From: a virus
Direction: 5' to 3' (one strand)
IMG/VR virus record: IMGVR_UViG_3300005043_000001
Span: 1 to 64,000 of that record
Length of the DNA: 64,000 nt
Shown piece by piece: positions 1 to 6,993 of this stretch; within the stretch, counting starts at the first letter, position 1, and each line of letters starts with the position of its first letter. The notes under the pieces were generated by a model, which was not told the origin of the DNA, did not search any database, and worked only from the letters and a program-made list of their open reading frames with translations. Made by a program: the position numbers and the translations under genes.

Positions 1-128
1 AGCCTGCGAAGAAAGATAAAAAAGTGACGTTAAAGTCTGTTGAAAAATTGTCTGACGAAGACATTGAAGAGTGCTACACAGAAGTACTCGACATCGTTGA
101 GCCAGAAGATGAAGAAGACGACGATTAA
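1..128 (+). CDS. C-terminal end of an acidic protein (partial)
   Basis: An open frame runs from the window edge to TAA at 126-128 and gives 41 residues. It is lysine-rich at first and ends in an acidic tail (EPEDEEDDD). Acidic tails of this kind are common on phage single-stranded-DNA-binding proteins, but too little is visible to assign a function. The stop lies just upstream of the promoter at 132-160. The start lies outside the window. Confidence 0.6.
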   Translation, partial: PAKKDKKVTLKSVEKLSDEDIEECYTEVLDIVEPEDEEDDD

Positions 129-131
129 GCA

Positions 132-160
132 TTGCTTTATCTAAAATAGTGTATTACTAT
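132..160 (+). promoter_or_regulatory. sigma70-like promoter of the structured RNA region
   Basis: TTGCTT at 132-137 and TACTAT at 155-160 are separated by exactly 17 bases. The same -10 hexamer with 17-base spacing recurs at 1431-1459, 10079-10107, 50695-50723 and 52781-52809. Initiation would fall near 167, just before the hairpin at 170-198. No gene follows for 1.3 kb, so the product is probably a non-coding RNA. Confidence 0.6.
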
Positions 161-169
161 TGTTGAACT

Positions 170-198
170 TGCTAAGGGAACCCCAAGCTCCCTTAGCA
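170..198 (+). ncRNA. hairpin at the predicted 5' end of the RNA
   Basis: TGCTAAGGGA at 170-179 pairs perfectly with TCCCTTAGCA at 189-198 around a 9-base loop. It starts within a few bases of the predicted transcription start. It could protect the 5' end, or act as a transcription end for the upstream gene, but no T-run follows. Confidence 0.55.
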
Positions 199-211
199 CT
201 ATAACCGAAAC

Positions 212-266
212 CCTTCTCTATGTTGAAGATGCTCGATACGTCTTTTCATTAGAGTCATAGAGAAGG
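212..266 (+). ncRNA. long-stem hairpin
   Basis: CCTTCTCTATG (212-222) pairs perfectly over 11 bp with CATAGAGAAGG (256-266). A second inner stem, GAAGA 225-229 with TCTTT 241-245 (one G-T pair), can stack beneath it. No reading frame explains the pairing. Confidence 0.55.
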
Positions 267-276
267 TGAGTAGGCC

Positions 277-371
277 AAGTGTTTATTTGGAAGGGGTTAG
301 CTCAATGGTAGAGCCCTGGCCAAGGTCAAAGACGGGGGTTCAATTCCCTTACCCTTTCCAAATAAGCATTT
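277..371 (+). ncRNA. tRNA-like structure 1 with 21-bp extended acceptor stem
   Basis: The tRNA geometry is clear: acceptor AAGGGGT 291-297 with ACCCTTT 351-357, TA at 298-299, D stem GCTC/GAGC (300-303, 311-314) with a GG-containing loop, and T arm 334-350 with loop TTCAATT. The anticodon position holds only a 4-bp stem with a 4-base loop (317-328), shorter than the usual 17 bases, followed by a 5-base variable loop. The acceptor continues outward without a break to 277/371, giving 21 bp including three G-T pairs. A normal mature tRNA would not carry this extension. A degenerate tRNA gene is the alternative. Confidence 0.65.
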
Positions 372-379
372 TAACTCAA

Positions 380-453
380 CCAATGTAAGTTGGTATATTA
401 GGGCATGTCATCTGACACCTAACCGAGTAAAACGACTAGGGGTATCCCCAGTC
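380..453 (+). ncRNA. three short hairpins between the tRNA-like elements
   Basis: The first has ACCAA and TTGGT arms around TGTAAG (about 380-394). The second pairs TTAGG 398-402 with CCTAA 418-422 and, inside, TGTC with GACA (406-409, 414-417). The third pairs GACT-GGGG (434-442, one bulged A) with CCCC-AGTC (446-453) around a TAT loop. All three lie between the two long-stem tRNA-like structures. Confidence 0.45.
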
Positions 454-464
454 AAATAAATTAA

Positions 465-562
465 AAGTGTTCATTCAGATGGGGTATAGCGACAACGGTA
501 GAGCACCTTAGTACAAGGCGGATGGAGGGTTCGACTCCCCAGCCCTATCTGAATGAGCATTT
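465..562 (+). ncRNA. tRNA-like structure 2 with 20-bp extended acceptor stem
   Basis: A GG-containing D-like loop (489-504), an anticodon-like arm and a T-like arm with loop TTCGACT (530-536) sit inside a continuous 20-bp stem pairing 465-484 with 543-562. The anticodon-like loop TAGTACA (509-515) would place GTA at the anticodon position, as in tRNA-Tyr. The D stem has only two good pairs and the T stem has mismatches, so it is a poor tRNA. The outer stem matches structure 1 in length and flanks but differs by paired changes (T-A to C-G at two positions, G-C to A-T at another). This indicates that the pairing itself is conserved. Confidence 0.65.
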
Positions 563-665
563 AAAAGAATTTCCTGTATAGTACTAGTGTAACGACTGGG
601 AGGGCGCGGGACGCAATGTAGCATCGGGGTTGACTGACGTTCTGCCTGCTACACTTTTGATTGAC

Positions 666-701
666 TATTCTCTCAGACCTAGCGCTAGGTCTGAGAGAAT
701 A
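666..701. repeat. perfect 36-bp palindrome
   Basis: The 18-base arm 666-683 is the exact reverse complement of 684-701, with no spacer and AGCGCT at the centre. In RNA it would form a near-perfect hairpin; in DNA it could extrude as a cruciform or bind a dimeric protein. No T-run follows, so it does not look like a terminator. Confidence 0.85.
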
Positions 702-760
702 TGTGAGGGCTGTTACCCTTGCGGTCAATTACGAGTAAGGACGATAAGAATTAAAAGTTT

Positions 761-812
761 TACCAGTAGACTTAAATTAAATTTTAGCGTCTGCAATCGT
801 AGTTTACTGGTA
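761..812 (+). ncRNA. hairpin with 8-bp closing stem
   Basis: TACCAGTA (761-768) pairs perfectly with TACTGGTA (805-812), and GAC/GTC can continue the helix inside (769-771, 789-791). The loop is very AT-rich. It lies directly upstream of tRNA-like structure 3. Confidence 0.5.
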
Positions 813-821
813 GATTAAATA

Positions 822-870
822 TGGATGGTTAGAGTTGGTAGCTCTTAGGTTCGATTCCTAAAACCATCCA
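822..870 (+). ncRNA. tRNA-like structure 3 lacking the anticodon arm
   Basis: The 49-base unit has a perfect 7-bp acceptor (TGGATGG 822-828 with CCATCCA 864-870). Its D-type arm is GAG/CTC (832-834, 842-844) with loop TTGGTAG. A perfect 5-bp T arm (845-849, 857-861) has loop TTCGATT. The D arm is followed immediately by the T arm, so the anticodon arm and variable loop are absent. Acceptor stem plus T arm is the minimal substrate known for RNase P, so it may be a processing signal or a tRNA mimic. That role is inference. Confidence 0.65.
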
Positions 871-980
871 CCGAATAGGAGTCCTTCGCCTCAATCGGCT
901 TAGGGAAATATACTGTAGTAACCAGCGCTTCGGGCGGGTTGCCATAGGGCTAGTTGGAAATCTAAGCAGCTCCACCGAAT

Positions 981-1042
981 AGAACAAGTGGCAGTCAATT
1001 GACTTTATAATCGAAAATTGGGGAAAGCTGCACACTTGTTCT
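981..1042 (+). ncRNA. hairpin with 14-bp stem
   Basis: AGAACAAGTG (981-990) pairs with CACTTGTTCT (1033-1042), and after one bulged A the helix continues as GCAG (991-994) with CTGC (1028-1031). The 33-base interior has a weak CAATT/AATTG pairing. A copy of CCACCGAATAG overlaps its 5' side and another follows tRNA-like structure 3. Confidence 0.55.
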
Positions 1043-1227
1043 TCCTATCCTCTGAGGGGTGGACGCAAGCACCTAGACCGGCGTTCGGAAGCGGCCTAGT
1101 AGTAAAGGGTACAGTAAAAGCCTTGTACTTCCGATAGCAAATAAGAGGTTAGGTGAATCGTTTACGTCAGGTTGCGAGAACCCTTATAAAGTGAGTGCAT
1201 TCAATCACTCCAACCGTATTTCTTAAT

Positions 1228-1299
1228 GGGCCGGTATTAACTGGAATAGGCGCTAGTTAATTCCTATAAAGAGAGTAGCTAACCTTACTACTCCGGCCC
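1228..1299 (+). ncRNA. three-way-junction-like RNA fold
   Basis: GGGCCGG (1228-1234) pairs perfectly with CCGGCCC (1293-1299). Inside are two further hairpins, TTAACT/AGTTAA (1237-1242, 1255-1260) and AGTAG/CTACT (1274-1278, 1288-1292). An alternative inner pairing GGAAT/ATTCC (1243-1247, 1259-1263) competes with the first, so a switch between two folds is possible. Confidence 0.5.
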
Positions 1300-1306
1300 C
1301 ACCTAT

Positions 1307-1364
1307 AAGAGGAAGGTACGTGGATTGTCAAACGCCATGCGCCATGTATTGACCTCCTCTTTTT
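1307..1364 (+). terminator. intrinsic terminator of the RNA region
   Basis: AAGAGGA-GGT (1307-1317, one bulged A) pairs with ACCTCCTCTT (1352-1361) and runs into a T-run to 1364. Inside the loop GTCAA/TTGAC (1328-1332, 1349-1353) can also pair. A weaker hairpin with a T6 tract (about 1390-1427) may add a second termination point before the DUF2800 promoter. Confidence 0.6.
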
Positions 1365-1430
1365 ACTGTGTGACTCTCCTCCCGAAAGCCGTCTCTTTTA
1401 GCGTTGATGGTGAGTAGGGACTTTTTTCTC

Positions 1431-1498
1431 TTTACTTCCTTAAAAGACTGTAGTACTATAAAACCTCAATTTTGTAAAATATTTTTTGAGGCACTTTT
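1431..1498 (+). promoter_or_regulatory. promoter and SD-sequestering leader of the DUF2800 gene
   Basis: TTTACT (1431-1436) and TACTAT (1454-1459) are 17 bases apart, matching the phage's common promoter type. The short leader contains CCTCAA (1464-1469), which pairs with TTGAGG (1486-1491). GAGG in that arm is the only good Shine-Dalgarno sequence, 7 bases before the ATG at 1499. The ribosome site can therefore be closed in a hairpin. Confidence 0.6.
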
Positions 1499-2767
1499 AT
1501 GGCACATAGTAGAATAGGGCCAAGTGCTGCTAAGCGATGGATGAATTGCACAGGCAGCATAGACCTTATACAATTCCTTAGATCACAAGAAAAAATACCC
1601 CTGAAGAGTCCTACAAACAAGGCTTCGGAACTGGGTACCGCTGTCCACTATGTGGGTGAGCAAGTCCTACTAAAAACACGTCGCGTTAACCAGTTTAAAA
1701 ATATTCCTGTTAAAGTTGATGAGATGAAGTTTCCTGTGTTGCTGTCCCAAAAGAATTTGGATGATGCACAGGCTTACGTAAGCTTCTGTAGGAAAGCAAA
1801 GGAGCAGCACCCTGGTAAGATGGTAGTCGAAGAGACTTACGACCTTAGTAAGGTGTATGACGCCCCAATAGGCGGCACGACTGACTGTAGTATCGTTGGC
1901 AGAGTGCTACAAGTAATTGATTATAAGAATGGAGCCTTTCCTGTTTACGCAGAGGGCAACCCACAAATTATGATCTATGGCTTAGGTGCCTATTATAAAT
2001 ATAGAAAGGTGAAAAAGATTCGCAAAATTCGCCTTGTTATATTCCAACCAAACGCCCGTGATAAACATGGCCCCGTTCGTGAACACACAATGCACCTTCA
2101 TGAATTATTGAAGTGGGAAAAAGAGGAATTAATCCCTGCACTAGAAACTATCAAAAGTGGTAAAGGTGTGCTAATACCTTCCCGCGAAAACTGCATGTTC
2201 TGTGAAGCTAAAGGGTTTTGTAAGGCTCTTAAAGAACAGAAACCAAAACTTGTCAAGGATATGATTGTAAGTTCTTCGCTTATACCAATGCTTGATTCAG
2301 GTAGTTTGCCAAACCCAGAAGAGTTAAACGAAAAAGAATTGATAAGTGTTTTACAAAACGCCGATCATGTAATAGAATTTTACACAGCTTGTAAGAAACT
2401 TGCCAAATCGAAACTTGAAACCAACAAGACTGCCTTACCTGGCTTCGGACTAAGACCAAACCTTGGGAACCGTAGTTACCGATCTGACAAGATTCTTACA
2501 AGCACCCTAGAGGAGTACGACGTATCCTTAAGGAGTATAAAGGTAGCAGCCAGCGAACGCTTCATGACTGTTCCCGAATTAGAGTCGTATGTAAGTACTA
2601 CACTAGAATGGGATAAGGATGATGTTGAAGAGTTCATGGATAAAGTTACTACAAGAAAGGTATCTAGCCACGCGCTAGTCCCTGTCTCTGAGGCAGCAAA
2701 TGATTTTGCCGAAGCGATGAAATCTAATCCGAAAATCAGAAAACGACGTAAAAAGGTAATAAGTTAA
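1499..2767 (+). CDS. DUF2800 family protein, Cas4/RecB-like nuclease
   Basis: The 422-residue protein starts with the family hallmark: a Ser-Ala-Trp motif and a cysteine near residue 17 (GPSAAKRWMNCTGS, where most members have CPGS). A PD-(D/E)XK core follows at about 124-144, with GTTDC and then VIDYKNG supplying the acidic and lysine residues. A C-x2-C-x5-C cluster (about 231-240) together with the first cysteine could hold an iron-sulphur cluster, as in Cas4 and AddB. In phages this family sits in replication or recombination modules, as here with DUF2815 and PolA. The nuclease role is inferred from motifs. The leader can hide its ribosome site. Confidence 0.85.
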   Translation: MAHSRIGPSAAKRWMNCTGSIDLIQFLRSQEKIPLKSPTNKASELGTAVHYVGEQVLLKTRRVNQFKNIPVKVDEMKFPVLLSQKNLDDAQAYVSFCRKAKEQHPGKMVVEETYDLSKVYDAPIGGTTDCSIVGRVLQVIDYKNGAFPVYAEGNPQIMIYGLGAYYKYRKVKKIRKIRLVIFQPNARDKHGPVREHTMHLHELLKWEKEELIPALETIKSGKGVLIPSRENCMFCEAKGFCKALKEQKPKLVKDMIVSSSLIPMLDSGSLPNPEELNEKELISVLQNADHVIEFYTACKKLAKSKLETNKTALPGFGLRPNLGNRSYRSDKILTSTLEEYDVSLRSIKVAASERFMTVPELESYVSTTLEWDKDDVEEFMDKVTTRKVSSHALVPVSEAANDFAEAMKSNPKIRKRRKKVIS

Positions 2768-2768
2768 T

Positions 2769-3617
2769 ATGGCTAATCCATTTAAAGTTCTACTTGGTTC
2801 TAAAGGTTCTCCGGTACGTTCTTCATTCATGTTCGTTCGTGAATTGCAAGAAGATGAGCATGGAAATAAAAAGTGTAAGACTGGTATCCTACTTCCCAAA
2901 TCCGACACTGCCACTTTTAAAAAGATGGTGAAAGCAGTTAACGCTGCGGGACAAAAGAAGTTTGGTTCGAAGTTCAATGTTAAAACCACTAATAAAAATG
3001 TGCCATTTCGGGACGGTGATAAACTTGCCAAAGATCCTGACAGTTCGGTGGGCAAAGAAGCCAAAGGGCATTGGGTTCTAACTGCTATTGGGTATAAGCT
3101 ACCTGATATTCAAAACCGTAAAAATGAAAAGATTATTGATGACGACGAGATTGAAGAAACAGCCCGCTCGGGTAACTACTTCCTAATCAGCGTTACTTTT
3201 AAAGGTTTTGAGAAAGGCGGTAATTCTGGCGTTCGAACTGAATTAAATAACATCATGTATGTCAAAGAGGGCGAAGCTCTTGATGGTTCAATGAGTGGTG
3301 AAGATGAATTCCGTGAACACGCCATGGATGATGACGAAGAGCTGGATGAAGACGGAATGAAAGCGCTTTTCAAGAAGGCAAAGAGTGCCGACAAGAAAGC
3401 CGCTAAAAAAGCGTTAAAGGAAACGGGTGAATCCTCAATTGGTGAAGTTGATGAAGAGGATTACGAAGACCTAGCTGAAGCACTTCGTGAAATAGTTGGC
3501 GAGGAAGAAGAGGACGAAGAAGAAGAGGATGACGAAGAAGAAGAAGAAGAAGAAAAGCCTAAAAAGAAAAAGAAAAAGTCTTCTGACAAAAAGTCCTCTC
3601 GCCGGTCTCGCCGTTAA
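2769..3617 (+). CDS. DUF2815 family protein, probable ssDNA-binding protein
   Basis: This 282-residue protein starts one base after the DUF2800 stop. The first 170 residues resemble DUF2815, a family found next to DUF2800 and PolA in phages and thought to bind single-stranded DNA. From about residue 180 it becomes strongly acidic, with long runs of Glu and Asp. It then ends in a lysine/arginine/serine tail (about 255-282). An acidic tail followed by a basic tip is unusual. A terminator follows at 3635-3666. Confidence 0.8.
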   Translation: MANPFKVLLGSKGSPVRSSFMFVRELQEDEHGNKKCKTGILLPKSDTATFKKMVKAVNAAGQKKFGSKFNVKTTNKNVPFRDGDKLAKDPDSSVGKEAKGHWVLTAIGYKLPDIQNRKNEKIIDDDEIEETARSGNYFLISVTFKGFEKGGNSGVRTELNNIMYVKEGEALDGSMSGEDEFREHAMDDDEELDEDGMKALFKKAKSADKKAAKKALKETGESSIGEVDEEDYEDLAEALREIVGEEEEDEEEEDDEEEEEEEKPKKKKKKSSDKKSSRRSRR

Positions 3618-3634
3618 GTTGCTAGTGTAAAATT

Positions 3635-3666
3635 AAAAAAGCCGGTACTCTTGTACTGGCTTTTTT
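3635..3666 (+). terminator. intrinsic terminator after DUF2815
   Basis: An A-run followed by GCCGGTAC pairs with GTACTGGC (one G-T pair) around TCTT and ends in six Ts. The A and T runs also pair, so it can work in both directions. Confidence 0.85.
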
Positions 3667-3679
3667 ATGCTTAGGATTA

Positions 3680-5740
3680 ATGAAAATGAAATTGAACCCC
3701 AAAAGATATGAAGATCAAGTTTTCGTAGATATAGATTTCGAAACGAGGTCACTTGCCAACATCAAGGATGTGGGGGCAATGAAGTACGCCGAACACCCAT
3801 CGACACAAATGCTTATTGTGAGTTGGCAGTTTAGCAACAGTGACAGGAAGTATAGTTGGAACCCTTTTACTAGCAGGAGAAAGGCACCAACTGCACTACT
3901 AAGGGCCATACGTAGAAAGGAAGTTTTCCTACGCGCCTTTAACAGTGAGTTTGAATTTTGGATATGGAACCTTGTTTGTGTTCGCCAATTCGGTTGGCCG
4001 GAAATGAAAAACAATAGGTTCTATGATGCTATGGGCCAATCGGTTGCTTCTGCTTTCCCTGCCAATCTGAATGACGCCGCGTTGCGCTCTCGTGCTGCAC
4101 ACCTAAAGAATGAAGATGGAAAGGATTTAATACAGTTCTTCAGTGTACCTATAAAGGACACTACAGTATTTCGTGATCCTCGAATGTTCAAAAAGGAGTT
4201 CAAACAGTTTGTAGCTTATTGTGATGATGACGTTGCCGCGCAAAAAGCAGTATGTAATGCCACACCTGTACTAAGCCCAGCAGAACAAGACGTGATGTTC
4301 CTCACTGAAAAGATGAATGAGCGGGGCATACCTATTAATGTTGAGTTCGTTCGCAGTGCATTGAACATGGTTAATATTGCACAACGGCGAATGGATAAAC
4401 GTGCAAGGGCTATACTAGTAGAAACAGGTTGTCGTGGTGACTTCCATTCCCTTAGTCAAAGAGATGCTGTAAGGAACTGGGCGAAAAAACGGGGGCTCGA
4501 CATCCCCAACATGCAAAAGGAAACCATTCAAAACTTTATTGACGAGGATATTATAAGTGATCCCTTGGTTAAAGAAGTTTTACAAATGCGCCTCCAACAC
4601 GCTAAGACTAGTACTGCAAAGTATAGGACTATGCTTGCGCAAACTGACGTTAATGGTTTTATTCATGGTTTTATTAAGTATCATATCGCTAAGACTGGTC
4701 GTTGGGGCGGTCGTGGTATGCAGATACAGAATTTCCCCAAGCCTGGAAAGTCATTACCTAAAACTCCAAGTGACTGGAAAGAATATGATAAAGTTATTGA
4801 CCAGATCGTTAAAGCGATTGAAGACGAAGATGTAGATTGGCTGTTAGAATACCATCCCGACATAATGGAAATACTTGCTGGCTATTTGCGTGCTGCGATT
4901 CAAGCGCCAAAGGGTTACAAGTTTGTCAGTGCGGATTATGGCCAAATCGAAGCGCGGGTTGTTCTATGGATTGCCGGTTCCAAAAATGGCATGAAAGATT
5001 TTGGTGGTGATGGAAAAGTATATGAAGCAATGGCCGCTTCCATATATGGTCTGAACATAAAGAAGATCACCAAAGATAGTATCCACCGCTTCATAGGTAA
5101 GCAGACTGTACTAGGCTCCGGCTTTGGAATGGGTTGGGAAAAGTTTATCACATCTTGTTGGGATGTTGCACAGGTTCGCGTAGATAAGAAAACAGCACAG
5201 AAGGCGATAAATGGTTACAGGGAACGGTACTTTGAAGTAGTAGCCCTATGGAAAGCAGCAGAAAAAGCAGCCATGGAAGCTGTTCGCCGCCCCGGTAGAA
5301 GGGTAAAGGTTAACAAGTTTGTATCATACAAGATGCGTGGCAAGCATTTGTACTGTAAGTTGCCTAGTGGTCGTGAATTATGTTACCCTTTTGCATGTAT
5401 TAAAGATGCGAAGTACTTTAAGACTACAAAACCTCAACTACACTTTGAAGGAAAAGATTCTAAGACCCAACAATGGTCTTTGATGAAAACCTACGGGGGT
5501 TCATTAGTAGAGAACTTTGTACAAGCAATCGCAAGAGATATAATGGCCCATGGAATGTTCAACGCTGAAAAAGCAGGGTACCCCACAATATTCTCAGTTC
5601 ACGATGAAGCTGCTGCACTTGTTAAGAAGAAGTTCGGTAGCGTTAAGGAATACGAAAAACTCCTTTGCATCCTTCCACGTTGGGCTAAAGGCTGTCCAGT
5701 TGTCGCAGAAGGTTGGCAAGGTAAATACTACAGGAAATAA
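3680..5740 (+). CDS. family A DNA polymerase with 3'-5' exonuclease domain
   Basis: The 686-residue enzyme replicates the phage genome. The N-terminal DnaQ-like exonuclease starts with DIDFETRS (residues 17-24, the D-x-E metal site) and has a later YCDDDV motif near 178. The polymerase domain shows motif A SADYGQIEAR near 418, motif B with KQTVLGSGFGMG near 474 and motif C VHDEAAAL near 640. There is no 5'-3' exonuclease domain, as usual for this phage group. AGGA lies just upstream of the ATG; a second ATG two codons on is possible. The upstream terminator separates it from DUF2815. Confidence 0.95.
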   Translation: MKMKLNPKRYEDQVFVDIDFETRSLANIKDVGAMKYAEHPSTQMLIVSWQFSNSDRKYSWNPFTSRRKAPTALLRAIRRKEVFLRAFNSEFEFWIWNLVCVRQFGWPEMKNNRFYDAMGQSVASAFPANLNDAALRSRAAHLKNEDGKDLIQFFSVPIKDTTVFRDPRMFKKEFKQFVAYCDDDVAAQKAVCNATPVLSPAEQDVMFLTEKMNERGIPINVEFVRSALNMVNIAQRRMDKRARAILVETGCRGDFHSLSQRDAVRNWAKKRGLDIPNMQKETIQNFIDEDIISDPLVKEVLQMRLQHAKTSTAKYRTMLAQTDVNGFIHGFIKYHIAKTGRWGGRGMQIQNFPKPGKSLPKTPSDWKEYDKVIDQIVKAIEDEDVDWLLEYHPDIMEILAGYLRAAIQAPKGYKFVSADYGQIEARVVLWIAGSKNGMKDFGGDGKVYEAMAASIYGLNIKKITKDSIHRFIGKQTVLGSGFGMGWEKFITSCWDVAQVRVDKKTAQKAINGYRERYFEVVALWKAAEKAAMEAVRRPGRRVKVNKFVSYKMRGKHLYCKLPSGRELCYPFACIKDAKYFKTTKPQLHFEGKDSKTQQWSLMKTYGGSLVENFVQAIARDIMAHGMFNAEKAGYPTIFSVHDEAAALVKKKFGSVKEYEKLLCILPRWAKGCPVVAEGWQGKYYRK

Positions 5741-5744
5741 GATT

Positions 5745-6341
5745 ATGTCAAGTGACCCAATAGAAACAAAAGAAACAGCAGTACCAGTACCTGATAAAGT
5801 ACGCGCAGCTAAAAAGAAAAGGCATCCCCTGCTTTGCAGTTGTGATGAATGTTCTGTAGTAGTAGGTAGGACAAAGGAGCTAAACCCTATTGCGGTAGAA
5901 GAACCACAACCGCAGGAGATACACCCCAGCCACTGCTGTTGCTCTGTTTGTAAACCAATGATGCTGTCTAATAGTGGTACTGAACTGGAGATGTCAGAAA
6001 TCGAGATTAAAAGTGGAGATACTGTAACAATGTCAGATATATATACGCCTACGCTGGACGGGCTATCAGTATCTGAAAAAGAGGTAGGAAAGCATTACAA
6101 CATCGTCCTTTATCGCTATTTAACAGATGAAGAAATTGAATCAAGAACTGTTAAAATAAAGCTCGACCCATATCGCCTAGCAGAACACTACACTTTCAGT
6201 AGCTCCGCAATGGAACACATTTTCAAGAAGTCGATACGCAACACCTCTAAAGGTGCGACTGAAGAAAAAGTACTTACTGAAATTATAGCAACTGCTAAGC
6301 GTCAACTTGAAATACTAGAAGAAAGGAAATTAAACCTGTGA
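5745..6341 (+). CDS. hypothetical protein with duplicated cysteine motif
   Basis: This 198-residue protein of no recognised family starts at 5745, four bases after the polymerase stop. AGGA at 5732-5735 supports that start over upstream in-frame ATGs inside the polymerase gene. The N-terminal third contains two similar cysteine clusters, HPLLCSCDEC (about 26-35) and HPSHCCCSVC, that could bind two metal ions such as zinc. The rest is mixed helix with a basic, coiled-coil-like C-terminus. Its position suggests an accessory replication role, which is only a guess. Confidence 0.7.
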   Translation: MSSDPIETKETAVPVPDKVRAAKKKRHPLLCSCDECSVVVGRTKELNPIAVEEPQPQEIHPSHCCCSVCKPMMLSNSGTELEMSEIEIKSGDTVTMSDIYTPTLDGLSVSEKEVGKHYNIVLYRYLTDEEIESRTVKIKLDPYRLAEHYTFSSSAMEHIFKKSIRNTSKGATEEKVLTEIIATAKRQLEILEERKLNL

Positions 6342-6580
6342 ATATTAAAGAAGAGTTTAAAAAGCTAACAAGTTTCAAGGCCAAGGCTACCGCAGTGGGC
6401 ATAGCAGTAGCTGTAGTAGTTATAATACTGTCGGGGCTTTGGACTGTTCGTTGGGTCGTGATCAACTTCAATGCTGTTACCATTCACAAGTCAACCTATA
6501 AGGTACCAGAGTATGACCGCGTTTGTCTTATAGTATCCAACTCTGAAGACCTGTCTGTAGATTGTTGGAGTGAGAAATGA
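6338..6580 (+). CDS. small single-span membrane protein
   Basis: The 80-residue product starts at GTG 6338, overlapping the previous stop (GTGA), with AGAAAGGA upstream. Residues 15-40 form one long hydrophobic segment (AVGIAVAVVVIILSGLW) after a lysine-rich start, followed by a short tail with two cysteines. The function is unknown. Confidence 0.65.
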   Translation: MNIKEEFKKLTSFKAKATAVGIAVAVVVIILSGLWTVRWVVINFNAVTIHKSTYKVPEYDRVCLIVSNSEDLSVDCWSEK

Positions 6581-6993
6581 GAAGGATAAAAGCGGCGTTT
6601 CAATTAGAACGTTTCTCCGGTCGCTATAAAGTGTATTCCCAAATGTTTAATCAGGAACAGGAAGCCGCAGGGGAAAAACCCTTCATCAAATTACTATATG
6701 TTGATGCAGAAGAAACAAAGGGTCTTGATTTCATAGCCGTTGAAGTCGAACTAGGTTTACGTATGGAGGGTGAAAAGATATGCCCTCCTGCAATAGGATC
6801 AACATGGGTGCATTCTAACAAAAATGTCTACGAAGTGATGCTTATCACTAACCAAGAGTCAACTAACCCAATGTACATGCCTACTGTAGTATATATGAAT
6901 GCAGACACTGGCAGTACCTGGACACGCCCTTTGCATGATTGGTACAGAAGCATGACTTTATGTGACTTCAAGTATAAAAAGGAGGAGTTTTAA
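6577..6993 (+). CDS. hypothetical protein
   Basis: The 138-residue soluble protein starts in an ATGA overlap with the gene before it and ends in a TAATG overlap with the next. It contains an aspartate/glutamate-rich stretch near 45-60 and a central segment with GSTWVHSNKNVYEV, reminiscent of small beta-barrel folds. No family is recognised. Confidence 0.7.
   Translation: MRRIKAAFQLERFSGRYKVYSQMFNQEQEAAGEKPFIKLLYVDAEETKGLDFIAVEVELGLRMEGEKICPPAIGSTWVHSNKNVYEVMLITNQESTNPMYMPTVVYMNADTGSTWTRPLHDWYRSMTLCDFKYKKEEF

Larger units (their letters stand above)
167..1364 (+). ncRNA. structured non-coding RNA region
   Basis: These 1.2 kb lie between a promoter (132-160) and a hairpin-plus-T-run terminator (1307-1364) and hold no convincing reading frame. 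They contain a near-continuous series of hairpins and three tRNA-like folds, annotated separately. Other hairpins seen are 617-623 with 647-653 (TGTAGCA/TGCTACA), 1073-1098 (CTAG...CTAG around CCG/CGG) and 1194-1209 (GAGTG/CACTC). Direct repeats of CCACCGAATAG start at 869 and 973. A possible internal promoter lies near 560-587 (TTTAAA, 16 bases, TACTAG). Whether this is one transcript or several processed RNAs cannot be told from sequence. I recognise no known RNA family. Confidence 0.6.

Noticed and set aside
277-562. Calling the two long-stem elements ordinary tRNA genes
   Set aside because: The anticodon arm of the first is too short, the D and T stems of the second are mismatched, and both have 20-21 bp acceptors.
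630-1035. Small frames of 62 and 68 codons in the RNA region
   Set aside because: They cross hairpins and tRNA-like arms, have no ribosome sites and read as low-quality protein.
5550-5744. Extended N-terminus of the gene at 5745 inside the polymerase gene
   Set aside because: The good ribosome site lies just before 5745, and the extension overlaps conserved polymerase motif C.
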